Shown: piece after piece, positions 52,472 to 60,771 of the stretch
Layout of the letters: each line of letters starts with the position of its first letter
How positions within the stretch are numbered: the stretch's first letter is position 1
Assembly (NCBI RefSeq): GCF_030818655.1
Contig: NZ_JAUTAN010000001.1
Coordinates: 558,001 to 622,000 of the forward strand
Length of the DNA: 64,000 bases
Origin: Nocardioides zeae
GTDB lineage: Bacteria; Actinomycetota; Actinomycetes; Propionibacteriales; Nocardioidaceae
Direction: 5' to 3'
The notes under the pieces: generated by a model
What the model was told of the DNA's origin: nothing
The model's input: the letters and a program-made list of their open reading frames with translations, nothing else
The model's database searches: none
Program-made: the position numbers and the translations under genes

Positions 52472-53281
52472 GTGCCGCAGGTACGTCGAGGACTGGTCGT
52501 CGTCGCGACCCTGGCCGCCGTCGGCGCGGGCGCGCTGGTGGTCGGGACGGTCGGGATGGTCGCCGCGAGCGAGCCGGCGCACCGGCCGATGACGTCGGTC
52601 GCCGCTGCGGCTGATGTCGGCGAGCCGGCGCTCGACCGCCGGGTGCCCGAGGGCCATCGGCTCGTCGGGCACGGGCGGCTCGGGCTCGCGGTGCCGGAGG
52701 AGTGGCCGACGGATGCGATCGAGTGCAATGGAGAACCCGTGGCGGACACGGTGGTGAACCCGATGTACGTCTTCTGCGCGATGGCCACGCCTGCAGCTCC
52801 CGACGTGACAGCGGTGGAGCTGGGTCGGGCGTGGGGGTCGGGTCCATCTGCGGACGAGGCGGGTGTCGCTGCGTCGCCGCCGGTCTCACTCAGCCGAGAG
52901 CCGACGGTGTGCGACGACGCTCTGGGTGGAGCGGTGGTGTGTCGGGCCGTCGTCACCGACGGCGCCGGTTCGGCACTCACCGTCCGGTCCACGATCGCAG
53001 ATCGCGCCGGTGCGGTGGCCGCCGTCGCTGCCCTGGCTGACGCTGTCTTCTTGCTGGAGGCCGACGAGGTCGTCGTTCCGTCCGAGTTCGGCCCGGGCGC
53101 CTTCGCCGACTTCTCGTCGGATGCCTACCGCGAGCGCCTCGAGGCCGCGGGTCTCGAGGTCGACGTCGTCGAGGTGAGGCGCCTGCCCGCCGCCGCCGGC
53201 CGCTTCGTCGCCGTCGATCCGGCCGTCAGCACGATCCTGCCGCGCGGGGCGACCGTGCGGCTCGAGGTCGCCGAGCAGTAG
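52472..53281 (+). CDS. Membrane-anchored paralogue with PASTA-like C-terminus
   Basis: 269 residues. The start was chosen by alignment to its neighbour (both begin MPQVRR); GGAGGGG lies upstream. The signal anchor is GLVVVATLAAVGAGALVVG, with no lipobox Cys. A middle domain holds cysteines (IECNGEP, VFCAMA, TVCDDA, VVCRAV) and matches the neighbour in layout (RVPEGHRLVGHGRLGLAVP versus AVPEGWRRVTNGLWTVALP). The end (EFGPGAFADFSSDAYRERLE, LPRGATVRLEV) is PASTA-like. Probably a duplication product under the same ECF-type promoter. Confidence 0.62.
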   Translation: MPQVRRGLVVVATLAAVGAGALVVGTVGMVAASEPAHRPMTSVAAAADVGEPALDRRVPEGHRLVGHGRLGLAVPEEWPTDAIECNGEPVADTVVNPMYVFCAMATPAAPDVTAVELGRAWGSGPSADEAGVAASPPVSLSREPTVCDDALGGAVVCRAVVTDGAGSALTVRSTIADRAGAVAAVAALADAVFLLEADEVVVPSEFGPGAFADFSSDAYRERLEAAGLEVDVVEVRRLPAAAGRFVAVDPAVSTILPRGATVRLEVAEQ

Positions 53282-53301
53282 CCCTGCCCGGCTGGGCCAG
53301 A

Positions 53302-53356
53302 AAAGGGTCACGAACGACGGGCCAGCGGGCGCCCGGCCGGTCGTCCGTGCCCCTTA
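53302..53356. repeat. 55-nt palindromic repeat, family C, copy 2
   Basis: AAAGGGTCACGAACGAC (53302-53318) and GTCGTCCGTGCCCCTT (53340-53355), stem with two mismatches and a 21-nt centre, as in copy 1. Confidence 0.75.
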
Positions 53357-53397
53357 CGAGCGGCAGGCGGCGCTGGTCGACCCCGACCGCGCCCCGC

Positions 53398-53453
53398 AAC
53401 TGTGCCGATGGGGCCGGTCGGATCGACCCGGACCCGCCCCATCCGCACATTTC
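53398..53453. repeat. 56-nt palindromic repeat, family B, copy 3
   Basis: GTGCCGATGGGGC (53402-53414) pairs with GCCCCATCCGCAC (53436-53448), one mismatch; ends CATTTC. Copies C2 and B3 fill most of the convergent gap 53282-53519, where no gene is seen. Confidence 0.78.
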
Positions 53454-53519
53454 CAGGCCCCGTCGGCGCTCGGCGGAGCCGGGCCCCGGCTCCCCGCCCG
53501 CCCCGGCCCCCGAAGGCCC

Positions 53520-54002
53520 CTACAACCCCCGCGCGAACACCCACAGGTCGACGCCCGGGTACGGCGCCCAGTCCCGCTCCGGAACGCGCTCGAACCCCAC
53601 CGACCGGTACAGCGCGTGCCCTCCGGTCTGCTCCGGCAGGGACGAGAGCGCCGTCCCGGTGAACCCGGCCGCCCGCGACCGCTCCAGGCACGTCGTGACC
53701 AGCGCCCGGCCGACGCCCCGGCCCTGGGCGTCGGGGGCGACGGCCAGCATGCGGAACTCGCCCTCGTGCGCGCGACCGACCTCGCGCCACGGCGAACCGG
53801 TGGGGCAGTACGTCACCGCGCCCAGCGGCGTACCCCCGTCGTCGACGGCGACCCACACCTCCGCCTCGACGTCGCGGCGGGCGACGTCGAGGAGGCGGGC
53901 GACGTAGGGGTCCTCGGGTCCGTCGAGGAAGGGCTCGTAGGCGGCGACGGTCAGTGCGCCGACGGCCTCCGCGTCCTCGGGGCGGAGGCGTCGGACCAGC
54001 AC
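53520..54002 (-). CDS. GNAT family N-acetyltransferase
   Basis: 160 residues. The acetyl-CoA loop is VAPDAQGRGVGRALV (about 92-106), preceded by the GEFRMLAV strand and followed by FTGTALSSLPEQTGGHALYR. Substrate unknown. The GTG lies four bases after the stop of the TPP enzyme gene, so it is the second gene of that operon. Confidence 0.88.
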   Translation of the reverse strand: MLVRRLRPEDAEAVGALTVAAYEPFLDGPEDPYVARLLDVARRDVEAEVWVAVDDGGTPLGAVTYCPTGSPWREVGRAHEGEFRMLAVAPDAQGRGVGRALVTTCLERSRAAGFTGTALSSLPEQTGGHALYRSVGFERVPERDWAPYPGVDLWVFARGL

Positions 54003-54006
54003 GGGG

Positions 54007-55716
54007 TCAGATCCCGAACGTGGCGCGGGGGTACGCCGCGTCGACGTCCGTGATGATGTTGACGAGGTAGGGCACGCCCGCAGCGAAGGCCCGGTCGAGC
54101 GCGGGGCCGATCTGCCGCGGGTCGGTCACGACCTCGCCCGCGCCCCCGAGGGCCTTGACGACCTCGTGGTAGGCCGTGCGGGGGGCCAGGTCGGCGGCCA
54201 CGTCGTAGCCGTAGAGCATCTGCATCGGGCCCTTCTCCAGGCCCCACGCCGAGTTGTTGCCCATGACCATGACGACGGGCAGGTCGTGGCGCACGAGGGT
54301 GTCGACGTCCATCAGTGAGAAGCCCGCGGCACCGTCACCGAGCAGGAGCACCACCTGCGCCGACGGGCGGGCGATGCGTGCGGCGATGGCGGCGCCGAGG
54401 CCGGCGCCGAGGCAGCCGTACGGTCCGGGGTCGAGCCAGCCGCCCGGGCGCTTGGGCTCGACGTACTTGCCGGCGAACGACACGAAGTCGCCACCGTCGC
54501 CGATGACGACGGCGTCGTCGGCGAGGCGCGGCACGAGCTCGCCGTAGATGCGGGCCGGGTGGACGGGGTCCGCCTCGGCCGCGAGGAGCTGCGCGTCGCG
54601 CTCCGCCGCGGCGCCGACCTTCGCCTGCAGGTCGCTCACCCACGCCGCGTGGTCGGGCTTGCGGGGCTGGGCCTGGAGCGCGGCGAGGACGCCGTCGAGG
54701 GCGAGGGTGAGGTCGCCGTACGCCGAGGCGGCGAGCTCCGCGTGCCCCGAGACCTGGGCGGCGGAGTCGGCGACGTGGACGACGCGGGCGGGGGTGGCGC
54801 CGTCCTTGCCGCCGAACACGCCGTACCCGAGCCGGAAGTCCAGGGGCGTGCCCACGACGACGACCAGGTCGGCGCCCCCGAAAGCAGCGCTCCGGGCCTT
54901 GGTGACGAGCAGCGGGTGGCCGCCGGGGACGACGCCCCGACCCATGCCGTTGGTGATGGCGGGCAGGCCGGCCTCCTCGACGAGGCGGAGGGCCGCCTCC
55001 TCGGCCCCGTCGGCCCACACGTCCGTGCCGAGCACGAGCACCGGACGGCTCGCCTCCGCGAGCAGGCGGCCGATCGTGCGGAGCGCGTCGGGGTCGGGCT
55101 GCTCGGGGGCGGGCCGCGCGCCCGTCGGGAGCGGGCCCGACGCCGAGTTGAAGAACTCGTCCATCGGCACGTCGACGAAGACCGGGCCGCGGTGGGACGC
55201 CCCCGCGGTGGCGAACGCGGCGTCCATGCCGCCCAGCACGTCGGAGGCGAGGTGGAGCGTGCGCGCGTCCTTCGCCACCGGAGCGACGATCGGCGGGTGG
55301 TCGAGCTCCTGCAGGCTGCCGGAGCCCCAGCGGTTGGCCGGGGCGCGGCCGCCGACGACGACCATGGGGGAACCGGCGAAGGTCGCCTGCGCGATCGCGC
55401 TGATGCCGTTGGTCACGCCGGGACCGGCGGTGAGCACGGCGAGGCCGGGTCGCCGCGTCAGCTTGCCCGTCGCCTCTGCGGCGAACGCCGCCGTCTGCTC
55501 GTGGCGCACGTCGACGAGCCGCATCGGCGGGTCCGCCTTCACGGCGCCGTCGTACATCGGGAACACGTGGGCGCCGGACAGCGTGAACATGGTCTCGACG
55601 CCGTGCGCGCGAGCCGCCGCGACCGCGAGCGTGCCCGCGTGCCCCTCGATCTCGGAACCGGTCGGGGACGTGGAGCCGACGGCGGAGGCGTCGGACGTGG
55701 GGTCGGTCGTCGTCAT
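54007..55716 (-). CDS. Acetolactate synthase-like thiamine-pyrophosphate enzyme
   Basis: 569 residues with three POX/AHAS domains. The catalytic Glu is in DVRHEQTAAFAAEATG (near 55); the middle domain has RPVLVLGTDVW; the TPP-binding motif is LLGDGAAGFSLMD to GNNSAWGLEKGP. It resembles IlvG/oxalyl-CoA decarboxylase-type enzymes rather than the biosynthetic IlvB, since no ilvN regulatory subunit gene is adjacent. Reaction uncertain. ATG 55716 has TAACGT seven bases upstream. Confidence 0.82.
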   Translation of the reverse strand: MTTTDPTSDASAVGSTSPTGSEIEGHAGTLAVAAARAHGVETMFTLSGAHVFPMYDGAVKADPPMRLVDVRHEQTAAFAAEATGKLTRRPGLAVLTAGPGVTNGISAIAQATFAGSPMVVVGGRAPANRWGSGSLQELDHPPIVAPVAKDARTLHLASDVLGGMDAAFATAGASHRGPVFVDVPMDEFFNSASGPLPTGARPAPEQPDPDALRTIGRLLAEASRPVLVLGTDVWADGAEEAALRLVEEAGLPAITNGMGRGVVPGGHPLLVTKARSAAFGGADLVVVVGTPLDFRLGYGVFGGKDGATPARVVHVADSAAQVSGHAELAASAYGDLTLALDGVLAALQAQPRKPDHAAWVSDLQAKVGAAAERDAQLLAAEADPVHPARIYGELVPRLADDAVVIGDGGDFVSFAGKYVEPKRPGGWLDPGPYGCLGAGLGAAIAARIARPSAQVVLLLGDGAAGFSLMDVDTLVRHDLPVVMVMGNNSAWGLEKGPMQMLYGYDVAADLAPRTAYHEVVKALGGAGEVVTDPRQIGPALDRAFAAGVPYLVNIITDVDAAYPRATFGI

Positions 55717-55788
55717 GTGACCCACGTTACTCACCGGTCACCTCGAGGGGGAGACCCCGCGCCGCGCGAGCTCTCCCCGGGGGTGGGG

Positions 55789-56631
55789 TCAGGCGCGGGT
55801 GCGGAGCCCCGGGTTGGTCTGCCGCAGCGCGTCGACGAGCACCAGCAGCAGGTCGGAGCGCACCTGGGGCGGCTGCGGCGCCAGCGCGAGCTGCAGGTGC
55901 AGGGCGCGGAGGAAGGCCTCCGGGTTGCCGGTGACCAGGTAGGGGTCCTGCCGCTCGCTCGGGTACGCCGTGGCGCGGGCAGCGATGCGCCGCACCCACG
56001 GCTCGACGACGGTGAGCGGCAGCACGTTGCGGCGCAGCACCCGCATCGTCGCCTCCGCGATGCGGTCCGGCTCTCCGGAGACCAGGAGGCGGGTGCCCTC
56101 GGCGAGCACGCGGTCGGCGAGCACGTCCAGCAGGACCGTCAGCTCGGGGGCGGCGAGGTGGGGCGACTCGGCGAGCGTGCCGATCGCATCGGCGCCGTGC
56201 GCGACGGCGTGGGCCCAGCCCTTGCCCTCCACGAAGCCGCGGTCGTCGCGCTCGCGGAGGTACCACGACACGAGCCGGTCGCCCCAGTCGAGCACCTGCG
56301 TGCTCCGCACGAGGGCGCGGCGGTTGTCGCGGGCCACGCACTCGCCCAGCAGGAGCGCGGAGAAGCTGCGGCGGAAGACCGAGTCGGTCCCGACCTCGCC
56401 GAGGCCCACCAGGAGGCCGGTCGCGATGCCGTCGCCGAGGCCCGCCAGCAGCTCGTCGTAGACCCCGCGGTCGATCCAGGTCGCGAGCATCGGGTACGCC
56501 GTGTGGTCCCGCTCGGCGGGGTCGCTCGACCCCAGCATCCGCGTGAGCTCCGCCGTCAGGTCACCGAGCGGGCGGTCGGTCGGAACCCCGAGGCCGGAGT
56601 CGATCACCTGCCTCCAGTACGAGCCGACCAT
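55789..56631 (-). CDS. DUF2785 family protein
   Basis: 280 residues, all-helical, with the family signature RGFVEGKGWAHAVAHGAD around residue 140. No enzyme motif or membrane segment. CAGGAT lies seven bases before ATG 56631, which is preferred to the ATG nine bases upstream. Function unknown. Confidence 0.75.
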   Translation of the reverse strand: MVGSYWRQVIDSGLGVPTDRPLGDLTAELTRMLGSSDPAERDHTAYPMLATWIDRGVYDELLAGLGDGIATGLLVGLGEVGTDSVFRRSFSALLLGECVARDNRRALVRSTQVLDWGDRLVSWYLRERDDRGFVEGKGWAHAVAHGADAIGTLAESPHLAAPELTVLLDVLADRVLAEGTRLLVSGEPDRIAEATMRVLRRNVLPLTVVEPWVRRIAARATAYPSERQDPYLVTGNPEAFLRALHLQLALAPQPPQVRSDLLLVLVDALRQTNPGLRTRA

Positions 56632-56743
56632 GGGGCCCATCCTGCCAGCCGCGGACGGTCGGACGTTCGGGTGGTCGGCCCCTGCGCGACCTTCCGGACG
56701 GCCCTCCGCGAAGACCCAGGTCAGCCCGGCCTAGGCTGGTGCC

Positions 56744-58226
56744 GTGGCGTGGATGAGCGACCTGGTGCGGGACCACACCGACCTCGACGGCGACGATCTC
56801 GTCTGGCTCCAGCTGCTGATGGCGGACTGGCAGATCGTCGCCGACCTGTCGTTCGCGGACCTCGTCATGTGGCTGCCGGACCGCGACGGACGCGGGTTCT
56901 GGGCCGTCGCCCAGATGCGGCCGACGACGGGGCCCACCGCCCTCGTGGACGACGTCGTCGGCGACTTCGTCGAGGCCGGGCAGCGTCCGCTGCTCGACGG
57001 GGCGCTGCGCCACCGCAAGCTCCTCCGCGAGGGCGACCCGGAGTGGCGCGACGACGTGCCGGTCCGCGTCGAGAGCATCCCGGTGCAGCGCGGTGGGCGG
57101 GTCATCGGCGTCATCGCCCGCAGCACCAACCTCCTCGGGGTGCGCACCCCCTCCCGTCTCGAGCTCTCCTACCTCGAGACGGCCTCGGACCTCACCCGGA
57201 TGATCGCCGGTGGGCAGTTCCCGGTCGCGGGCCAGCGGAGCGCCAACGCCGACTCGCCGCGGGTGGGCGACGGCTTCGTCCGGGTCGAGGCCGACGGTCG
57301 GGTGCGCTACGCCAGCCCCAACGCCCTCTCGGTGTTCCGGCGGCTCGGTCACCGCGGCGACCTCGTCGGCGTGAACCTGGCCGACCTGACCCGCGCCCTC
57401 GTGCCCCCGCGGCGGCGGCCCGACGAGGAGACGCTGTCGGCCGTGCTGGGCGGCCGCGCCCACCGCGACGCCGAGGTCGCGACGGACGCGGTCGCAATCA
57501 TCCTGCGCACGATCCCGCTGCGTCCCTACGGCGACCACGTCGGCGCGCTGATCCTGCTCCGCGACGTCACCGACCTGCGCCGCCGCGACCGCGAGCTGGT
57601 CACCAAGGACGCCACCATCCGGGAGATCCACCACCGGGTGAAGAACAACCTGCAGACCGTCGCGGCGCTGCTCCGGCTGCAGGCGCGGCGGATCGACGAG
57701 CCCGCGGCGCGGGCGGCGCTCGGGGAGGCCGTGCGCCGTGTCGGGTCGATCGCGATCGTGCACGAGACGCTGAGCCAGGTCGTCGAGGAGAACGTCGACT
57801 TCGACCAGGTCGCGGAGCGGCTGCTGCGGATGGTCATCGACGTCAGCGCGGCGGGGGAGCGGATCACGGTGCGGGCCACGGGTGCCTTCGGCACCATCCC
57901 GTCGGAGGTCGCGACCCCCTTGGCGATGGTCGTCACCGAGCTCCTGCAGAACGCGGTCGAGCACGGCTTCGGGGCGCTGGACGACCCCGAGGCGTCGGGG
58001 AGCGGTCGTCGCGGACGCGCGGCGGGTGGACGGCCGGCTGCGGGTCGTCGTCGAGGACGACGGCCGCGGGCTTCCGGAGGGGTTCGACCTCGACGGGGGC
58101 AGCGGTCTCGGGCTCACCATCGTGCGGACGCTCGTCGAGTCCGAGCTCGGGGGCCGGCTGGAGCACGGTCGCCGTGAGGACGGACCGGGCTCGCGCTTCG
58201 TCGTCGACGTCCCGGTGGACCAGTGA
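56744..58226 (+). pseudogene. pdtaS: PdtaS-like sensor histidine kinase (GAF-PAS-HisKA_2-HATPase), +1 frameshift at G4 run 57997-58000
   Basis: About 493 residues when the frame is corrected. The N-terminal GAF-like part (about 1-150) and PAS domain (about 175-290) precede the H-box IREIHHRVKNNLQTVAALLR (His of HHR phosphorylated) and the ATPase N-box TELLQNAVEHGF. The first frame is lost after DDPEASG; one G fewer in the GGGG run restores AVVADARRVDGRLRVVVEDD, then GRGLPEGF, GGSGLGLTIVRTLV and the end at 58226. PdtaS signals to the RNA-binding antiterminator PdtaR. Conserved beside whiB1 (Rv3220c/Rv3219). Loss would be surprising, so a sequencing error is likely. TAGGCT six bases before the GTG. 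Confidence 0.87.
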
Positions 58227-58285
58227 GCCCCCCGGTGTCGCCCCGGGAGGGGGCACGACGCCGGAGGGCTCGGGAGTGCGGTGGG

Positions 58286-58537
58286 TCAGGCGGTGCGGAC
58301 GCGCGCGCGGGCCGTGCGGCGCTTGAGGGCGCGACGCTCGTCCTCGCTGAGACCGCCCCAGACCCCGTGGTCCTGGCCGGCCTCGAGGGCCCACGCGAGG
58401 CACTGCTCACGCACGTCGCAGCGGCGGCAGACCTGCTTGGCCTCCTCGATCTGGAGGATGGCCGGGCCGGTGTTGCCGATCGGGAAGAAGAGCTCGGGGT
58501 CCTCGTCGAGACAGGCCGAGCGGTGACGCCAATCCAT
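58286..58537 (-). CDS. whiB1: WhiB1 transcriptional regulator
   Basis: 83 residues. Iron-sulfur ligands Cys9, Cys37, Cys40 and Cys46 have the same spacing as M. tuberculosis WhiB1; WALEAGQDHGVWGG and SEDERRALKRR complete the match. WhiB1 is an essential nitric-oxide-sensitive regulator that binds the primary sigma factor. No AT-hook. The leader is long (about 100 bases) with its own promoter region upstream. Confidence 0.95.
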   Translation of the reverse strand: MDWRHRSACLDEDPELFFPIGNTGPAILQIEEAKQVCRRCDVREQCLAWALEAGQDHGVWGGLSEDERRALKRRTARARVRTA

Positions 58538-58634
58538 GATCGGGCGGTCCTTTGCAATCGGAAGTGATGAGCGGGCCCGTGGGTCTGCTCGGAGCTGGAG
58601 ACGCAGTCGGGCAGCGCGCCGACCGGCGCCCGAA

Positions 58635-58658
58635 CACGTATGACCTCAACACTGACAA
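58635..58658 (-). promoter_or_regulatory. whiB1 promoter; near-match to the PafBC pattern
   Basis: On the minus strand TTGTCAGTG (58658-58650), nine bases, TACGTG (58640-58635). The first element is a perfect TTGTCRGTG; the gap is nine instead of eight and the last base of the -10 is G. Alternative: an ordinary weak promoter. Confidence 0.45.
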
Positions 58659-58693
58659 GAAGTGGACTGCCGCACAAGCCCTTTCGGGGGTCT

Positions 58694-58723
58694 GGTGTGT
58701 CACAGGTGTGACATCGGTGTGAC
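58694..58723. promoter_or_regulatory. Triple GGTGTG repeat with TGTCAC-N4-GTGACA palindrome
   Basis: GGTGTG begins at 58694, 58705 and 58716 (exact 11-bp period), and TGTCACAGGTGTGACA (58698-58713) is a 6-bp inverted repeat. It lies in the divergent gap between whiB1 and the membrane protein gene. In mycobacteria whiB1 is CRP-controlled, but this is not the TGTGA-N6-TCACA form. Confidence 0.5.
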
Positions 58724-58759
58724 TTCTCCGTGTCCGGGCCGGGGCCGTAGCCTGGCGCC

Positions 58760-59203
58760 GTGACGTCCCCCGACACCGTCGACCCGACCGCCGCGCCCTC
58801 GCCCGGCCCCGTTCCCGCCGCGCTCCGCGTGGGCATCGCGGTCGTCGGCCTGCAGGCGCTCGTGGTGGTCGGCTACGCGCTCACCGAGCTGGTGTACGGC
58901 GCGGTCGAGCGCTCCGGCACCGCGGTAGCGGTCGCGGTGTTCCTCGGGGCGTACGGCGTGGGCATCGGGTGGGCCGGCTGGCTCGTGCTGCAGTGCCGCT
59001 CGTCCGCGCGGTCGCCCCTCGTGCTGGCGCAGCTGCTCCACCTCGGGCTGGCGTGGAACATGCGGGACGAGCCGACGACCCTCGCCGCCGTCGCGCTGGC
59101 CGGCTCGGCCGTGCTCGCCCTGGTCGCGCTCTTCTGGCGCAGCAGCCACCGGTGGCTGCTCGACGGGGACCCCGACGCCGCGGGGCCGAGCCAGCGGGTC
59201 TGA
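58760..59203 (+). CDS. Four-helix integral membrane protein, unknown function
   Basis: 147 residues with four hydrophobic helices (LRVGIAVVGLQALVVVGYAL, VAVAVFLGAYGVGIGWAGWL, LVLAQLLHLGLAWNM, LAGSAVLALVALFW). The GTG has TAGCCT (58748-58753) six bases upstream. Divergent from whiB1 and possibly co-regulated. No family name. Confidence 0.75.
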   Translation: MTSPDTVDPTAAPSPGPVPAALRVGIAVVGLQALVVVGYALTELVYGAVERSGTAVAVAVFLGAYGVGIGWAGWLVLQCRSSARSPLVLAQLLHLGLAWNMRDEPTTLAAVALAGSAVLALVALFWRSSHRWLLDGDPDAAGPSQRV

Positions 59204-59235
59204 CCCGGCGGGGTCCGACCGGATCCGGACGCCGG

Positions 59236-60186
59236 TCAGTCCTCGGCCTGCAGGTTGGTGCGCAGCTGGTCGAGGGTGCGGGCCAGCAGGCGCGACACGT
59301 GCATCTGCGAGACACCGATCTCGGCGGCGATCTGCGACTGCGTCATGTTCTTGAAGAAGCGCAGCAGCAGGATCTTCTTCTCGCGCGCCGGCAGCTGGTC
59401 GAGCAACGGCTTGAGCGACTCCCGGATCTCGACGTGCTCGAGGCCCTCGTCGTCCACGCCGATGGTGTCGAGCATCGTCATCGTGGAGTCGTCGCTGTTG
59501 TCGGTCGCGTCGAGCGAGAGCGTCGAGTAGGCGTTGCTGGACTCGATGCCCTCGACGATCTCCTCGCTGCTGCAGCCGATCGCCTCGGCCAGCTCGCTGA
59601 CGGTGGGGGAGCGACCGAGCCGCTGGGTGAGCTCCGCGGTCGTGGCGCTGATCTGCATCCGCAGCTCCTGCAACCGGCGGGGCACGCGGATGGCCCAGCC
59701 CTTGTCGCGGAAGTAGCGCTTGATCTCGCCGATGATGGTCGGCGTCGCGTAGGTCGAGAACTCGACGCCACGCTCGGTGTCGAAGCGGTCGATCGACTTG
59801 AGCAGGCCGATGGTGCCGACCTGCACGAGGTCCTCGAACGGCTCGCCGCGGTTGCGGAACCGGCGGGCGCAGTGCTCGACGAGCGGCAGGTGCAGGTGCA
59901 CGAGGTTGTCGCGCGCCTCCTGGCGGGTGGCCTCGCCCGACAGCTCGTGCCGCAGGTCGACGAAGAGCGCCGCGCTGCGTGCCCGGGTCTGCTCGATGCC
60001 GATGGCCCGTGCGTCCGGCTCGGGCCCGGTGACGGGCTCCGGGGCGGCGCCGCCGTCGGCCTCGGTCATCGAGGCGACGACCTCGGCGACGAGCGCCGCG
60101 TCCTCGGCGGACGGCTCCTGCGGGGCGTCCGGGCCGGGTTCGGTCTCGCTGGGCTGGTCCGGCTGACCGGGAGGGGTGGGAGGCAT
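59236..60186 (-). CDS. sigF: SigF/SigB-type general stress sigma factor
   Basis: 316 residues. An acidic, disordered 60-residue N-terminus is followed by region 2 (EDLVQVGTIGLLKSIDRFD, FSTYATPTIIGEIKRYFRDK), region 3 (RVPRRLQELRMQIS) and region 4 (LPAREKKILLLRFFKNMTQS, IAAEIGVSQMHVSRLL). This is the SigB/F/G subgroup controlled by an anti-sigma kinase, which is the gene just upstream; one base separates the two frames (TGA-G-ATG). Confidence 0.92.
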   Translation of the reverse strand: MPPTPPGQPDQPSETEPGPDAPQEPSAEDAALVAEVVASMTEADGGAAPEPVTGPEPDARAIGIEQTRARSAALFVDLRHELSGEATRQEARDNLVHLHLPLVEHCARRFRNRGEPFEDLVQVGTIGLLKSIDRFDTERGVEFSTYATPTIIGEIKRYFRDKGWAIRVPRRLQELRMQISATTAELTQRLGRSPTVSELAEAIGCSSEEIVEGIESSNAYSTLSLDATDNSDDSTMTMLDTIGVDDEGLEHVEIRESLKPLLDQLPAREKKILLLRFFKNMTQSQIAAEIGVSQMHVSRLLARTLDQLRTNLQAED

Positions 60187-60187
60187 C

Positions 60188-60598
60188 TCAGAGGTCGGTG
60201 CCGGAGACGATCGTGAGGCGCACCGTGAACGAGTCCGCCGTGGTGACCTCCTCGGCCGAGGTGGCGATCGTGGTGAGGACCTGCCAGGCGAAGCTCTCGT
60301 AGTTGGGCTCGGGAGCGGTCGACGTGGTGACGCTGACCTCGACGGTCAGCGCACGGTCACCGAGGTGGAACGCGCAGCGCAGGTCGCTCTCCGGGTCGGC
60401 CTCGGGGAGCACGAGGGCGGTGGCCTCGCCGACCGCCATCCGCAGGTCCTCGATGTCGTCGATCGTGAAGTCGAGGCGCGCGGCCAGGCCGGCCGCCGTG
60501 GTGCGCAGCACCGACACGAACGCTCCGTCGGCCGGCAGCCGCAGCTCGACGTCCGCACGGCCCGTGGGGAAGGTGGGCGCCGCACCGGGCACGGTCAT
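60188..60598 (-). CDS. rsbW: RsbW/UsfX-like anti-sigma factor (HATPase)
   Basis: 136 residues, GHKL ATPase fold: RTTAAGLAARLDFTIDDIED and LRMAVGEATALVL (Mg-binding box with Glu in place of the usual Asn), then a degenerate C-terminus without an obvious G-box. It should hold SigF inactive until titrated by an anti-anti-sigma factor; no such gene is in the window. TAGAGT and CGGAAGGACG lie upstream of the ATG. Confidence 0.88.
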   Translation of the reverse strand: MTVPGAAPTFPTGRADVELRLPADGAFVSVLRTTAAGLAARLDFTIDDIEDLRMAVGEATALVLPEADPESDLRCAFHLGDRALTVEVSVTTSTAPEPNYESFAWQVLTTIATSAEEVTTADSFTVRLTIVSGTDL

Positions 60599-60697
60599 GA
60601 GGAGCGTCCTTCCGAAGGGCGACGGGTCGCGGCCGACTCTAGGACATCGCGCCCGCCGCCGACGGGGCAGCCCGCCGCGCGCGCCCCCACCTCTGCG

Positions 60698-60743
60698 GAC
60701 GTCATGCGGAGCGGTGGCCCCGACCGCCGGGACGCATGACGTC
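60698..60743. repeat. 46-nt palindromic repeat, family A, copy 5
   Basis: GACGTCATGCG / CGCATGACGTC arms; the loop shares GCGGTGGCCCCG with copy 3 except for one base at its start. In the tandem gap rsbW-serA (60599-60839), which holds no gene. Confidence 0.85.
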
Positions 60744-60771
60744 CCAGGAGGACCCGGCCCCCTCCCTCGCG

